A DNA stretch of 59,101 nt from Lachnospiraceae bacterium (GTDB lineage Bacteria; Bacillota; Clostridia; Lachnospirales; Lachnospiraceae). The notes beneath the pieces are model-generated. The model was given only the letters and a program-made list of their open reading frames with translations. It did not search any database and had not been told where the DNA came from. Within the stretch, counting starts at the first letter, position 1. Each line of letters begins with the position of its first letter. The position numbers and the translations under genes were made by a program. The DNA is taken from NCBI GenBank assembly GCA_017465845.1, contig JAFTVH010000158.1:1-59101 (forward strand), written 5' to 3'. Below are positions 41,981-51,593 of this stretch, one piece after another.

Positions 41981-43888
41981 ATGAATCGTACAGAACAAAT
42001 TTTGGAAATGGATAAAATCAAACAGCGGTGGGCAGATCTTGCGCTGACGGACTGGGCAAAAGAAGAAATCAGTAATACAGTTCCCTGCCTGTCACAAGCG
42101 GAACTTAACGTGAAGCAGGCAGAGACAACAGAGGCCAGAAAACTGTTGGAACAGGGTGGAAATCCGCCTTTGGTATCATTAGCCGGTCTTCAGGGATGGA
42201 CCACGATTGCAGAAAAAGGAGGGTGTTTGACGGCTAACCAGTTAGAAGAACTGGGCATGGCGCTTACTGCCATAAGAAGAATGAAATCGTATCTGGCGCG
42301 GTTTAAAGGAATGGAGATGTCTTTGCCCTATTATGAAGAGGAACTGGATCCTCTGGAGGAACTGGAACAGGAAATTCGAGTACAGATTCGAAACGGGCAG
42401 GTAGATGACCTTGCCACAAAGCTGCTGCATACGTTGCGCAGAGACATAGAGCGAACAAGAGAACGAATGAGGGAGAAAGCAGAAGCTGTGATCCGCGGCA
42501 ATAAAGAATGCATGTCGGATCATTTCAGTACTGTCAGGAACGGGCGAATATGTATTCCGGTGAAAAAAGAATACAAGTTCCGAATTCCGGGAACGGTCAT
42601 CGACAAATCTTCTACAGGTAATACCTTATTTATCGAACCGGTAGCAGCCGGAAAATATTATGAAGAGCTGCAGGAGCTCCTGATAGAGGAAGAAAACGAA
42701 GTGCGCAGAATTCTATTTACACTGACAGCAGCAGTGGCAGATGGTACAGAGGTTTTGAAGCATGACAGAAAAGTCATGGAGAAGCTTGATTTTATTTTCT
42801 CAAAAGGAAAGTTGAGTCTGGATTATGACGGTGTGGAGCCTCAGATTCAGATGGAGAGGAGGATTCTGCTGAAGGACGGCCGTCATCCTCTTATGGACCG
42901 CAAAGTAAGCGTACCGCTGCAGTTTGAAATCGGTAATGGTGTAAACGGAATCATTATTACCGGTCCCAATACCGGAGGAAAGACGGTAGCGATTAAGACG
43001 GTAGCGCTAAACTGCATGATGGCCCAGTGCGGTCTCCATGTGGCGGCAGCAAAAGCAAGTATCTGTATGAACAGCAGTTACCTGTGCGATATCGGGGATG
43101 GGCAGAATCTTGCAGAAAACTTGTCTACATTCTCGGCACACATCACAAATGTGCTGGAAATCTTGCGAAAAGTGGACAGGGAAAGTCTGGTGGTTATGGA
43201 TGAGCTTGGATCAGGAACGGATCCTACGGAAGGGATGGGGATTGCAATCGCTATTCTGGAGGAATTGAGAAAAAGCGGTGCTCTGTTTCTGGTGACGACT
43301 CATTATCCGGAGGTGAAGCAGTATGCTGAGAGGCAAGAAGGAATATTGAATGCCAGAATGACTTTTGATAAAGAAAGTCTGCAGCCGCTTTATCAATTAG
43401 TGATTGGAGAAGCCGGAGAGAGCTGTGCCTTTCATATCGCCAGAAGGCTGGGGATGCCGGTGAAGATGCTTGCCTGTGCGGCGGAAGCGGCTTATGGGAA
43501 GCAGGTACTGTCCTGTGAGAAGGGAATCAGCGCAGGTAAGCAGAAAGAAACAGCTTCAAAACTGAAGAAAGCCTCAACGGATGGCCTTTTACAGAAACCG
43601 GAGAAGAAATTTAATCTTGGTGACAGTGTCATGGTGTATCCGGATAAGAAAATAGGCATTGTCTGCAAGACTGCCAATGAGAAAGGCGTCCTGCAGGTGC
43701 AGATGCCGGATAAAAAGATCTGGATCAACCATAAAAGAGTGAAGCTGCATGTAGCAGCTGCAGAACTTTATCCCGAAGATTATGACTTTTCCATTATTTT
43801 TGATACGGTGGAGAATCGGAAACTGCGCCATCAAATGGGGAAGCATCATGTGGAGGGAGCGCAGATTCAGATTGACGAAACCTGTTGA
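41981..43888 (+). CDS. MutS2-like DNA/ribosome-binding ATPase lacking the Smr domain
   Basis: A 635-residue protein; ATG 41981 has GAGGAAAG upstream. The helical lever region about 90-290 is followed by the MutS ATPase: Walker A ITGPNTGGKT, FSAHITNVLEIL, Walker B VVMDELGSGTDPTEG and TTHYPEVKQYA. A short KOW-like segment (LGDSVMVYPDKKIGIV) follows. Full MutS2/RqcU is about 790 residues with a C-terminal Smr nuclease-like domain, which is absent here. The protein could be a paralogue acting on collided ribosomes or recombination intermediates without cleavage. Its end overlaps the converging XRE gene by 95 bases. Confidence 0.8.
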   Translation: MNRTEQILEMDKIKQRWADLALTDWAKEEISNTVPCLSQAELNVKQAETTEARKLLEQGGNPPLVSLAGLQGWTTIAEKGGCLTANQLEELGMALTAIRRMKSYLARFKGMEMSLPYYEEELDPLEELEQEIRVQIRNGQVDDLATKLLHTLRRDIERTRERMREKAEAVIRGNKECMSDHFSTVRNGRICIPVKKEYKFRIPGTVIDKSSTGNTLFIEPVAAGKYYEELQELLIEEENEVRRILFTLTAAVADGTEVLKHDRKVMEKLDFIFSKGKLSLDYDGVEPQIQMERRILLKDGRHPLMDRKVSVPLQFEIGNGVNGIIITGPNTGGKTVAIKTVALNCMMAQCGLHVAAAKASICMNSSYLCDIGDGQNLAENLSTFSAHITNVLEILRKVDRESLVVMDELGSGTDPTEGMGIAIAILEELRKSGALFLVTTHYPEVKQYAERQEGILNARMTFDKESLQPLYQLVIGEAGESCAFHIARRLGMPVKMLACAAEAAYGKQVLSCEKGISAGKQKETASKLKKASTDGLLQKPEKKFNLGDSVMVYPDKKIGIVCKTANEKGVLQVQMPDKKIWINHKRVKLHVAAAELYPEDYDFSIIFDTVENRKLRHQMGKHHVEGAQIQIDETC

Positions 43889-44234
43889 GGAGCTGGCGCA
43901 GTAGTGGGATATCTCTTGTATCAACATGGATAAGGGATTCCAGGAGCATAGTGTGTTCCGGGTGGGTCAGTAAAAAGTCCACGAGGACCTGAGAATCTTC
44001 ACTCAAACTGCTTGCGGATAAACATGTATTTGTGGATATGTGTCCCAGTAGGAAATTCATATCGACACGGAAAAAATCTGCAATTTTTCCCAAGGTGAGG
44101 AAGTCGGGTTCTCTTTTATTGTTTTCGTACATGCTGATGGTGGATTTGGAAATTTGCAAAATGTCGGCTAGCTCAGATTGCGATAGCTCATGGGTGGTGC
44201 GTAGATATTGTAATCTTTCTCCAAATGATGACAT
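43794..44234 (-). CDS. XRE-family transcriptional regulator
   Basis: A 146-residue minus-strand regulator. The N-terminal 65 residues are a classical HTH_3 domain (FGERLQYLRTTHELSQSELA, ISKSTISMYENNKREP). The remaining 80 residues are helical with a Ser/Pro-rich end and unknown function. ATG 44234 is preferred because the GGAGG is then nine bases upstream; another ATG at 44243 abuts it. The last 95 bases overlap the MutS2-like gene tail-to-tail, so the end of one of the two may be a recent extension. Confidence 0.82.
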   Translation of the reverse strand: MSSFGERLQYLRTTHELSQSELADILQISKSTISMYENNKREPDFLTLGKIADFFRVDMNFLLGHISTNTCLSASSLSEDSQVLVDFLLTHPEHTMLLESLIHVDTRDIPLLRQLLNRFRQSESALPPHDASPFDGAVSDSPPYQK

Positions 44235-44342
44235 ATTAGGCATCCTCCGATTGACAATTGATACAACTTGTCATATAATATAACAAAAGAGAGCCGACAG
44301 CTAGATGTCTAGCCGCTTTCGGTTTTCAGGTTCATTATACTA

Positions 44343-44393
44343 AAAAAGTAGTCGCCCTTATACCGGTCAAAGCATAGAGGGCGATTACTTTTT
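44343..44393. terminator. Bidirectional terminator in the toxin 3' end
   Basis: 16-bp arms AAAAAGTAGTCGCCCT and AGGGCGATTACTTTTT (one G-U) give a T-run in both directions. On the minus strand it includes the stop codon of the small toxin; on the plus strand it would end an antisense RNA. Confidence 0.75.
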
Positions 44394-44468
44394 GTCTTTA
44401 TGATTCATGATTGCAACGATTAATCCTGCAACTGCTACTATCAGCATTAATTCCTCATATGTACTCAA
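44385..44468 (-). CDS. Putative holin-like toxin (type I toxin-antitoxin)
   Basis: A 27-residue minus-strand gene too short for usual gene finding. From TTG 44468 it reads LSTYEELMLIVAVAGLIVAI followed by MNHKDKK, closely matching the pattern of the putative holin-like toxin family (STYEAL-x-LMI...-hydrophobic-DHxxKK). AAGGCGGTG precedes the TTG. The single membrane helix and basic tail agree with a membrane-active type I toxin. The stop codon lies in a hairpin that terminates in both directions, which would let an overlapping antisense RNA act as antitoxin, as in TxpA/RatA-type modules. No antisense promoter was located with certainty. Confidence 0.65.
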   Translation of the reverse strand: MSTYEELMLIVAVAGLIVAIMNHKDKK

Positions 44469-44725
44469 GTGTATCACCGCCTTCCCGTGTTGCAAGTAAA
44501 GCGGCCTTCATCGCCCCATCGGCTCCCTCAATTATAATTATACACGAAACGTGAATTGGTTACAATATGTAAATTGATTATTATTCATTAATTCTTAAGG
44601 AAGAAATGATTGCAAGAATGTTAGAGAGTATATTATACTGATTATAAAGAAAATATTGATGAATTGCAAATTAATATAACTGCAGTTTGTATAATTGTTA
44701 GAAAAAACTGAAAAGGGGGAAGCGT

Positions 44726-46101
44726 ATGAGGCGAAAACTAATTTGTAAATTTCATAAAAAGGCACAGTCGATAGGGAGAAAATCTGTATTTGTATTAGTG
44801 GCATCGATTTTGTTGACAAGTTGTGGGCAACAGATCGTACCCGTTGATAACAGAGAAACGGCTAAATCCATACAGGAACAAACTACTTCCGAAAGTAACA
44901 ATGAAGAAACCGTAGAAACTAAGGTATCCCGGATTCCTGAGTTGGCAGATTTGGAAATGCTGAAATTTCGGTGGTCCAATGCTCAGACCATCATTACTCT
45001 GGAAACAGTGCAGCAGGACCTGGATCAAAACGGTATCACGTATGAAGGCTGCTATAATCTTTCAGGTGAACGATTGAATATGACACTGGAAGATGGAACT
45101 GAGCTGATTTTTTTCCATACCAATGATCCGGAAGACAATCGTAAGTCCTGGAAATGTGAGGACCGAGATGCATCGAGGTACGAGCTTGTGATGTTTGACC
45201 AGGAACTGTATTACTATGTTTTTCAGGAAAATTATCTGAACCAGTATGATGTAGCCATTGACGAGTATTATTATGCAGATACCACGCAGCTTTTGGAGGA
45301 AGCCGATTTGTGGGTACTGAATCAGACCGACTTGTCCATTTTGAGGAAGAAGAGACTGGGAAAGGTTTTCGCAGGAACGGAGGAGCAGACAGTTACCTGA
45401 CACCTCTTTTATCGGGCTCCTGGCTGGAACTGGATGGGGATGGCGAGAGGGAGCAGATTTTCTTTTCCATGGAAAGAGACCAGTATTATGATGGTTCCAG
45501 AAGGCTGGAGGTAAAAGACGGGGAGCAGGTTACTTTTGTGGAGGATACCTATGTCTCGACTCCGCTGCCGGACTACTATCTGGCTATCGTAGAGGAAGAA
45601 AAATATCTGGTGCTGGCAGATCATGGTCCCAGTGCGGATCCCTCCTTGGATTTTTACAGCTATTCGGCGGGAAAGCTGAAGGAAATGGGCAGTATCTATG
45701 GGTATGAGGACAGCCTGTGCATTGAGGGCGATGTAATGTCCAATTACGTGGAAACGCTGCATTTGCAGTGTCAGCCTGTTATCAGGCAGTACCAGGTTAT
45801 AAATGGACAGGTTGTGGAGATAGAACAGGAATTTTACGAATATTCCGGCAATACGGCAACGGTGAGTGCAGATTCGCTTATGCTGTATCATGAGAAAGGA
45901 GATGCAGAGCCGGGGATAACGTTAAAAGAGGGAGACCAGGTTACCATATTGGGTGGTGATTTAAAGGAATGGGTTTTGATTATGAAGGATGCTACTGCTG
46001 AAACAGGCTGGATCAAAGTAAACGGGATGGACTGCATTCTTCCCGATGGTGAAACAGTGAAAAGTGATTCGTTGTTTGTTGGACTGACTTTTTATGGTTG
46101 A
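44726..46101 (+). pseudogene. Lipoprotein gene split by a frameshift
   Basis: Frame 1 (44726-45400) begins with AAGGGGG and MRRKLICKFHKKAQSIG, then a lipoprotein signal VFVLVASILLTSC and a Ser/Glu-rich linker, and stops at 45400. Frame 2, from about 45352 to 46101, continues smoothly with DSYLTPLLSGSWLELDGDGE and ends in an SH3-like domain (ITLKEGDQVTILGGDLKEWV). Moving one base between about 45345 and 45395 gives one protein of about 455 residues. The encoded lipoprotein would sit outside the membrane; function unknown. Either the gene is broken in this strain or there is a sequencing error. Confidence 0.65.
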
Positions 46102-46116
46102 TAGCAGTAATACATC

Positions 46117-46314
46117 ATGATATACACTACAATCCTGCTTCAGCAGTTGATCGTTTATGAAGAGCGCTCGGAGGAAAGTAAGGCTGTGGTGATGAAACCG
46201 CAGATGGTGGATATTGTGAGGACAGATGCGAAGGAATGGATCTATTTATGGTCTGAGTCATGCAGGATAATGGGAGAAATGGAAGGCAGGCATTTGGTAA
46301 TCCTTTTCATTTGA
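46117..46314 (+). pseudogene. Possible SH3-like remnant
   Basis: A 65-codon frame contains VVMKPQMVDIVRTDAKEWIY, which resembles the strand pattern of the SH3-like end of the preceding lipoprotein. No ribosome binding site or family can be assigned. It may be the decayed end of a duplicated copy. Confidence 0.25.
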
Positions 46315-46365
46315 TTGAGAAGAGTCCCGTAATCATTGGATAATTTTACAATTGATTTATGAAAG

Positions 46366-46408
46366 CGGCAAATGTAGAATAGAAAAGTATTCTATATTTG
46401 CCGTTTTT
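46366..46408 (+). terminator. Rho-independent terminator
   Basis: 16-bp arms CGGCAAATGTAGAATA and TATTCTATATTTGCCG (one G-U) with loop GAAAAG, followed by five Ts. It ends the lipoprotein region and lies only 20 bases before the next gene. Confidence 0.9.
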
Positions 46409-46428
46409 CAGGGAGGATTAAAAGGGAA

Positions 46429-47802
46429 ATGAGAAGACACAGACGTAGAAGAGGCCAGCTCACCTATCGCAGGGTGGCGGAAATGGAGCAAATTTATCAT
46501 AGAAGGAAAAAGAACAGGGCGCTGCTGCGAATTGTAGTGACAGCCTGTGCAGTAGTGCTGATTGTGGCAACGATAATCGGCGGCTGCTTTCTGTTGCGGG
46601 ATACAGAGCAGTCTGTAGGTTCCGGTGCTGTGAAAGGGACGCCTGTTTCAGAAAAGCAAGATTCAGAAAACTTACAAGATGGCAGCAAGGAAATGCAGGA
46701 AAGCGAAAGCGGACAGTCTATGGCTGGCGGAATATTGGAGGCTGATGCGCAGGATGCTACAGAAAGTGCCGCTCATCAGGAAGCAGACTGGATTTACAGT
46801 TCTGATGACCGCCCCAAAGTGAAGGGTATCTACGTAACCGGCCCCATGGCTGGCAATAATGCCTTTGAGAACCTGCTTACTCTGGTGGATGACACGGAAT
46901 TGAACGCCATGGTCATTGATGTGAAAAATGATGCCGGTGAAATTACTTACCGGATGAGCCAGGAAACAGCGCAGGAGATGGGAGCCTGCATCAATTACAT
47001 AAGTAATATGGAAAGCTTTATGAAAAAGCTGAAGGAGCATGGTGTCTACACCATAGCAAGAATCGTATGTTTTAAAGACCCTTACCTGGCAGAACATCAT
47101 CCGGAGCTGGCACTGAAGAAACCGGACGGCACTGCCATTGTGGATGGCCACGGACTGGCCTGGGTGAACCCTTATAAGGAAGAAGTCTGGGAGTATCTGG
47201 TGGACGTAGCCAGGAAAGCCGGTGAAATCGGATTTGATGAGATTCAGTTTGACTATGTGAGATTTCCTATAGGAAGCGATGCGGAAGCAGCAGATTATGG
47301 TGTGGATAGAAATGTGTATACAAAGGAGCAGGCAATCACCGGATTTTTAACCTACGCTGCAGAAGAACTCCACAAAGATGGAATTCCTGTAACAGCAGAT
47401 GTTTTCGGGACCATTATCGGCAGTGAGACAGATGTGCAGCAGGTGGGACAGGATTATGCGGAGCTTGGAAATATTGTAGATGCCATCTGCCCTATGTTGT
47501 ATCCTTCCCATTATGGAAATGGCGTATTCGGTCTGTTGGTGCCGGATGCATATCCTTATGAGACTGTGTATGAAGCTATGAAGGACTCCGTGGATGAATT
47601 GGCAGACATCCCTAAGGAGCAGCAGGCGGTGGTCCGCCCGTGGCTGCAGGCTTTTACCGCCACCTGGGTAGAAGGCTACATCTCCTATGGGGGAGACCAG
47701 ATCCGTGCCCAGATTCAGGCGGTATATGATGCCGGTTACGAGGAGTGGATTCTGTGGAATGCCTCCAATCGTTATTCGGGGGATGGATTGCTTAGCGAAT
47801 GA
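46429..47802 (+). CDS. DUF4015-type putative glycoside hydrolase, membrane anchored
   Basis: A 457-residue protein. A basic N-terminus (RRHRRRRGQ) and one transmembrane helix (LLRIVVTACAVVLIVATIIG) anchor it with a long acidic/Ser linker (about 70-125) outside the cell. From about residue 133 it reads KVKGIYVTGPMAGN, LNAMVIDVKNDAGEI, YTIARIVCFKDPYLA, WVNPYKEEVWEYL, GFDEIQFDYVRFPIG and AICPMLYPSHYGNG. This is the TIM-barrel pattern of the DUF4015 (PF13200) putative glycosyl hydrolases. The substrate is unknown; cell-wall or exopolysaccharide sugar is usual speculation. Confidence 0.85.
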   Translation: MRRHRRRRGQLTYRRVAEMEQIYHRRKKNRALLRIVVTACAVVLIVATIIGGCFLLRDTEQSVGSGAVKGTPVSEKQDSENLQDGSKEMQESESGQSMAGGILEADAQDATESAAHQEADWIYSSDDRPKVKGIYVTGPMAGNNAFENLLTLVDDTELNAMVIDVKNDAGEITYRMSQETAQEMGACINYISNMESFMKKLKEHGVYTIARIVCFKDPYLAEHHPELALKKPDGTAIVDGHGLAWVNPYKEEVWEYLVDVARKAGEIGFDEIQFDYVRFPIGSDAEAADYGVDRNVYTKEQAITGFLTYAAEELHKDGIPVTADVFGTIIGSETDVQQVGQDYAELGNIVDAICPMLYPSHYGNGVFGLLVPDAYPYETVYEAMKDSVDELADIPKEQQAVVRPWLQAFTATWVEGYISYGGDQIRAQIQAVYDAGYEEWILWNASNRYSGDGLLSE

Positions 47803-47823
47803 CACGGGTGCGAATTAACCTGA

Positions 47824-47870
47824 GAAAAGCTTCGGAAGCTGCCTGGTCAGGCATGTTTTCGAAGCTTTTC
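47824..47870. terminator. Hairpin between convergent genes
   Basis: Perfect 11-bp arms GAAAAGCTTCG (47824-47834) and CGAAGCTTTTC (47860-47870), with an inner GCCTG/CAGGC stem. There is no long T-run, so termination is likely but not certain. Confidence 0.5.
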
Positions 47871-47928
47871 AAGTAGTGTGCTCAGAGAGCGTTCTTTATT
47901 GTTAAGCTGTATCTGGGAAATGATTCGG

Positions 47929-50190
47929 TTATCTGTTTTCCAGATAATATTCTTTTACAGATTCCGGCATCTCAAGAGGCAGATCTTCTGATCTGACATA
48001 GCAGGAAATGGAATGCCCGGAGCCTGTAATGAAATATCCCAGGTAGGTGTATTCCTTGAGAGAGGCGAAAGGGCTGTTGCGGCAATCACCCGGATAAAGG
48101 AAGGGAAGCAGCCGTGTGATCTCCTCGGTGTCAGTAATGGATATTTCCTCAACCTTCTCACTGGACACTGTTGGACTGATGATGACAGCGTTTGGTGCCG
48201 TGGTCACGGTCTCTTGCGTTAGTTCATTGTTTTGGTCGGAACTATCCTGAGTGTTATTAGTCTTTATATCTGAAAATTCCTCAACATTAAAAATCGTATC
48301 AAAAGACTGTTCGATGGAGACTTTCAGAGAAGTAATCTTCAGTTCTTCTTTGTCCAGTACCATATCCGGGAAATATTCCTTGAGTTTGGTGATGGTTCTG
48401 GTGTAGTCGGAATAGATGTTCAGACCAATACCAAAGGTGCTGGTTCTGTTGGAATATGCATTGATATAAGGGTAGCTCAGGGATAAATCTGCCACAGCAA
48501 TTCCGCAGTCCAGAGATTCCATTGTATTGTGATCATGAAAATCTTCATAATAGGCATTTAAGATTTCCTGAATCTGTTCCGCTTTGTCTGTTTCTACTGA
48601 AGTATAAGTTAAGTTATTGCCGATGCTCAGTGTCCCGGGCTGTGGAAAGAGACCACTGGAAGCAGGATAGAAAGCTTCAAGATATTCTTTGCTTTCCACA
48701 ATGGGTCGCATAACTTCCAAATCACTATCCAACAGACGGTATTGTCTGTTAAAAGAACCGAAGGAAGTCTTTGCATAAATGACAATATTCGTGGACCAGC
48801 TACCGGCTTCTTCATGCTCTTCGTCTGTCACTTCTTCCAGCAAGGGATAAAGCAAATCGATATTTTCAAAGAACTGCCCGGCACTTCGGTCAGATCTTGC
48901 ATATAGCATACCTTCTTCTGTAAAGCCGTAGGGATAGGAGCCATCGGTAAAGCTGTATAAGTAGATGTGGGCATTTTCAATGGATTCTTTTGCGGGCAGC
49001 CTGCTGTCAAAACCGGTCAGGTCAAAAGCCATGATCAGGAACAGAATACAGGAGACCACAAGCGTGCCGGCCATTTGCAGCTTATGTGCAAAGAAGCTGC
49101 GGAAGTTCATATGCAGGATGATATCCGTAATACCGAAAGCCAGGCATCCGCAAAGCAAAAGCCCGAAAATCTGCCACCCAATGGCATCTTTATCCAGAAT
49201 CCACAAAAAGATCATGGCACCGTACAGGGAGGCAATGATGGTAAAGGATACCCTGAGGATGCTTTGTGCCTGCTTCTTGTCTACACCGTGTTCTGCCAGT
49301 TCGCTGGGGCGCTTTAAATAAAGCCGGTGAGCCATCCACAGATTAAAGACCATGACGAAAAGGGTGCCTATCCATAAAATATAAGGGTGGTCATTGCTGC
49401 TCGTGGCGGCTGTAGATAAATAACTGCTTATGGATGAATTGCTGAATTCATATAGCAGAAAGTATGGGCTGATTAGAGGGGAAGCCCATAGAACCTGATT
49501 CCAGTGCAGCGCAGGAGAGACAAAAGTATCCAGGAAAGCATCGGCGAGCAGATAAAATGTGCCGTATAAGGCTCCTACACCTGCACCTGAAAGGAGAGAG
49601 GCGTAAAAGGCGTTGAAGGCATTTCCGCTGAGCATGACGCATACCAGAATGAGATGATATAAGCACAGGAAACTGATAAGTGTCACACCTAAGAGCTTCA
49701 AAGCCTGGACAGCCACAGAGCCGAAGAGCGAAACGGCTCCTACAGAGACCATATTGGCAAAAACAATAATCAATGTCAGTATCATGGCGATGATCATGGG
49801 AACAAGCCAGATGATCAGTCCGTTTATGTAAATGACAAAGAACAGGCGGGTTCTTTTTACCGGAACAGAGTGATACAGGTCCACCATTTTTCTGGAATAG
49901 AGATAACGGAAGCCCCAGATACCTGCCACAAAGGCACCTATGGTGAGGACGATTCCCAGCAGTACCACACCGTCGGATGTGAAGAAATTGATATAATAAT
50001 TCTGCAGCCTTTCCTGAGGGGTGGAGCCGGAAATCGTGTTGTTATAGATACGGTTCAGGTAGCCGCGATTGGACATCAGGAAAGCGATGGGCAGAGCGAG
50101 AAAACTGCCCAGGCAGGACAGCGCCAACATCCAAAGCTTGCGGCGAAAATCTTCTATTGCTATTTTAAAGTATGAGATTTTTGAAGTCAT
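47929..50190 (-). CDS. Large ABC-2-type permease (DUF6449-like)
   Basis: A 753-residue membrane protein on the minus strand. ATG 50190 has GGAGGT eight bases upstream and overlaps the end of the ATPase gene by 26 bases. The N-terminal 420 residues carry at least ten membrane helices (GVVLLGIVLTIGAFVAGIWG and others). The C-terminal 330 residues form a large extracytoplasmic domain with DSDLEVMRPIV and a SerThr-rich linker about 680. This is the layout of DUF6449 permeases paired with YtrA-type regulators and one ABC ATPase. The transported substrate is unknown; systems of this type respond to cell-envelope stress or antibiotics. Confidence 0.8.
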   Translation of the reverse strand: MTSKISYFKIAIEDFRRKLWMLALSCLGSFLALPIAFLMSNRGYLNRIYNNTISGSTPQERLQNYYINFFTSDGVVLLGIVLTIGAFVAGIWGFRYLYSRKMVDLYHSVPVKRTRLFFVIYINGLIIWLVPMIIAMILTLIIVFANMVSVGAVSLFGSVAVQALKLLGVTLISFLCLYHLILVCVMLSGNAFNAFYASLLSGAGVGALYGTFYLLADAFLDTFVSPALHWNQVLWASPLISPYFLLYEFSNSSISSYLSTAATSSNDHPYILWIGTLFVMVFNLWMAHRLYLKRPSELAEHGVDKKQAQSILRVSFTIIASLYGAMIFLWILDKDAIGWQIFGLLLCGCLAFGITDIILHMNFRSFFAHKLQMAGTLVVSCILFLIMAFDLTGFDSRLPAKESIENAHIYLYSFTDGSYPYGFTEEGMLYARSDRSAGQFFENIDLLYPLLEEVTDEEHEEAGSWSTNIVIYAKTSFGSFNRQYRLLDSDLEVMRPIVESKEYLEAFYPASSGLFPQPGTLSIGNNLTYTSVETDKAEQIQEILNAYYEDFHDHNTMESLDCGIAVADLSLSYPYINAYSNRTSTFGIGLNIYSDYTRTITKLKEYFPDMVLDKEELKITSLKVSIEQSFDTIFNVEEFSDIKTNNTQDSSDQNNELTQETVTTAPNAVIISPTVSSEKVEEISITDTEEITRLLPFLYPGDCRNSPFASLKEYTYLGYFITGSGHSISCYVRSEDLPLEMPESVKEYYLENR

Positions 50191-51067
50191 AGCCTTGTAC
50201 CTCCGTTTCACTGATAAAGATTTCTTCCAGGGATAGAGGAAGAATCTCATAGAACACAGGGCTTAAGCCCGAAATCGCATTGTCAATAGCTTCCCTCTGG
50301 CCGCGGATCGTCAGTGTCACGAGGGAACCTCTCATGTCCCGGTTCAGGATTTCCATGCCTGCAAGCGCTTGCATGTAATCAGTATCCGGTGTAAATACGC
50401 ACTGCAGCTTGTGGATACCCAACTTCATTTCATCGAGATCTCTTGAGAACAGGATGCCGCCCCTGTGGAGCAGTCCGATGTGGTCGCAGATGTCTTCCAA
50501 CTCTCTTAAATTATGGGAGGCGATGACAGGAGTCAGGCCTCTTGTCTCGATTTCCTGGATGAAGAGGGATTTTACTGTCTGGCGCATTACAGGATCCAGA
50601 CCGTCGAACGTCTCGTCACAGAGAAGATACTTAGTTCCGGAGCAGACGCCGAACAGGACGGACAGCTGCTTTTTCATACCTTTGGAAAAGGTGTTGATCT
50701 TGCGCTTAGGATCCAGATTCAGGATGCCCATTAATTTGTAAAAACGCTCGGTATCGAATGCGGGATACCAGGTAAGATAAAATTTCAGCATATCAAGCGG
50801 TGTTCCGTTTGAGAAAAAATACTGGTCGTCAGAGATGTAGAAAATCTGGGATTTTACCTTTGGATTTTCATACACCTCTTTGCCATCTATCAAAATACTG
50901 CCCTCGTCCGGCTTTAATACTCCGCACATAGTGCGCATCAGTGTACTTTTGCCGGCTCCATTGGTGCCAATAAGACCAAATACATGGCCTTCCCCGATAT
51001 TGGCGGTTATCTGATCCAAAGCTTTGATATTGTCAAAGTATTTGGATACATTCTGAATAGTAATCAT
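50165..51067 (-). CDS. ABC transporter ATP-binding protein (YtrB-like)
   Basis: A 300-residue ATPase. ATG 51067 (GGGAG upstream) overlaps the GntR gene stop by four bases. Walker A GTNGAGKST, a signature INTFSKGMKKQLS, Walker B YLLCDETFDGLD and H-loop VIASHNLRELE are all present. The C-terminal about 75 residues form an accessory domain. It energises the permease encoded next; the signature is FSKGM rather than LSGGQ, common in this group. Confidence 0.88.
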   Translation of the reverse strand: MITIQNVSKYFDNIKALDQITANIGEGHVFGLIGTNGAGKSTLMRTMCGVLKPDEGSILIDGKEVYENPKVKSQIFYISDDQYFFSNGTPLDMLKFYLTWYPAFDTERFYKLMGILNLDPKRKINTFSKGMKKQLSVLFGVCSGTKYLLCDETFDGLDPVMRQTVKSLFIQEIETRGLTPVIASHNLRELEDICDHIGLLHRGGILFSRDLDEMKLGIHKLQCVFTPDTDYMQALAGMEILNRDMRGSLVTLTIRGQREAIDNAISGLSPVFYEILPLSLEEIFISETEVQGYDFKNLIL

Positions 51068-51444
51068 GTGTTCTCTCCCTCCTTTTCCGGATAGATGCGG
51101 TCGAACAGTGCCATCAGTTCCCCCCTGGGCACTCGTGTCTCCCGCGCTTTCGTCAGCACTTCCGTAAATTCCTTCAGTACTGTCTGCACCCTGCCTTTTT
51201 TCCATTCGGCTTCACAGGTCACGTAATTGCCTCGGCCTACGATCGTATAGAGGTAGCCGTCCTGCTCCAGCTGGGCATAGGCCCGTTGAATGGTATTAGG
51301 ATTCACAGACAGTTCCATGGCTAAGGACCTTACGGATGGCATCCTGGTGTTGGATTCCAGAGCACCGCAGACAATCAGCTTCTCAAGCTTTTCTACAATC
51401 TGCTCATAGATAGGACGTTTGTCCCGATAATCCAGCGCAATCAT
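51064..51444 (-). CDS. GntR/YtrA-family repressor
   Basis: A 126-residue regulator. ATG 51444 has AAGGAG eight bases upstream; a GTG at 51453 is too close to it. The winged helix reads RPIYEQIVEKLEKLIVCGAL, MPSVRSLAMELSVNPNTIQRAY and LEQDGYLYTIVGRGNYV, and only a short helical tail follows, as in the YtrA subfamily. It is the first gene of the three-gene operon and a long palindrome lies between its promoter and its start, so it probably represses its own operon until an inducer (often a cell-wall antibiotic) is present. Confidence 0.88.
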   Translation of the reverse strand: MIALDYRDKRPIYEQIVEKLEKLIVCGALESNTRMPSVRSLAMELSVNPNTIQRAYAQLEQDGYLYTIVGRGNYVTCEAEWKKGRVQTVLKEFTEVLTKARETRVPRGELMALFDRIYPEKEGENT

Positions 51445-51558
51445 GGCAGCCACTCCTTTCTGTGTTGTACGTAATATATCCCTTGTTATGTATGCGGTCG
51501 CTGATACTGTCAGACAGAGAAATCTTCATACATTTAAGATATACTACTGCGCATATTG

Positions 51559-51583
51559 AGTGTATTAAGAGAATTAATACACT
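51559..51583 (-). promoter_or_regulatory. GntR operator, perfect 10-bp arms
   Basis: AGTGTATTAA (51559-51568) and TTAATACACT (51574-51583) around GAGAA. It begins about 11 bases after the -10 element in the direction of transcription, so repressor binding would block the start of the gntR-ABC operon. Confidence 0.75.
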
Positions 51584-51593
51584 TTGTGATTCT

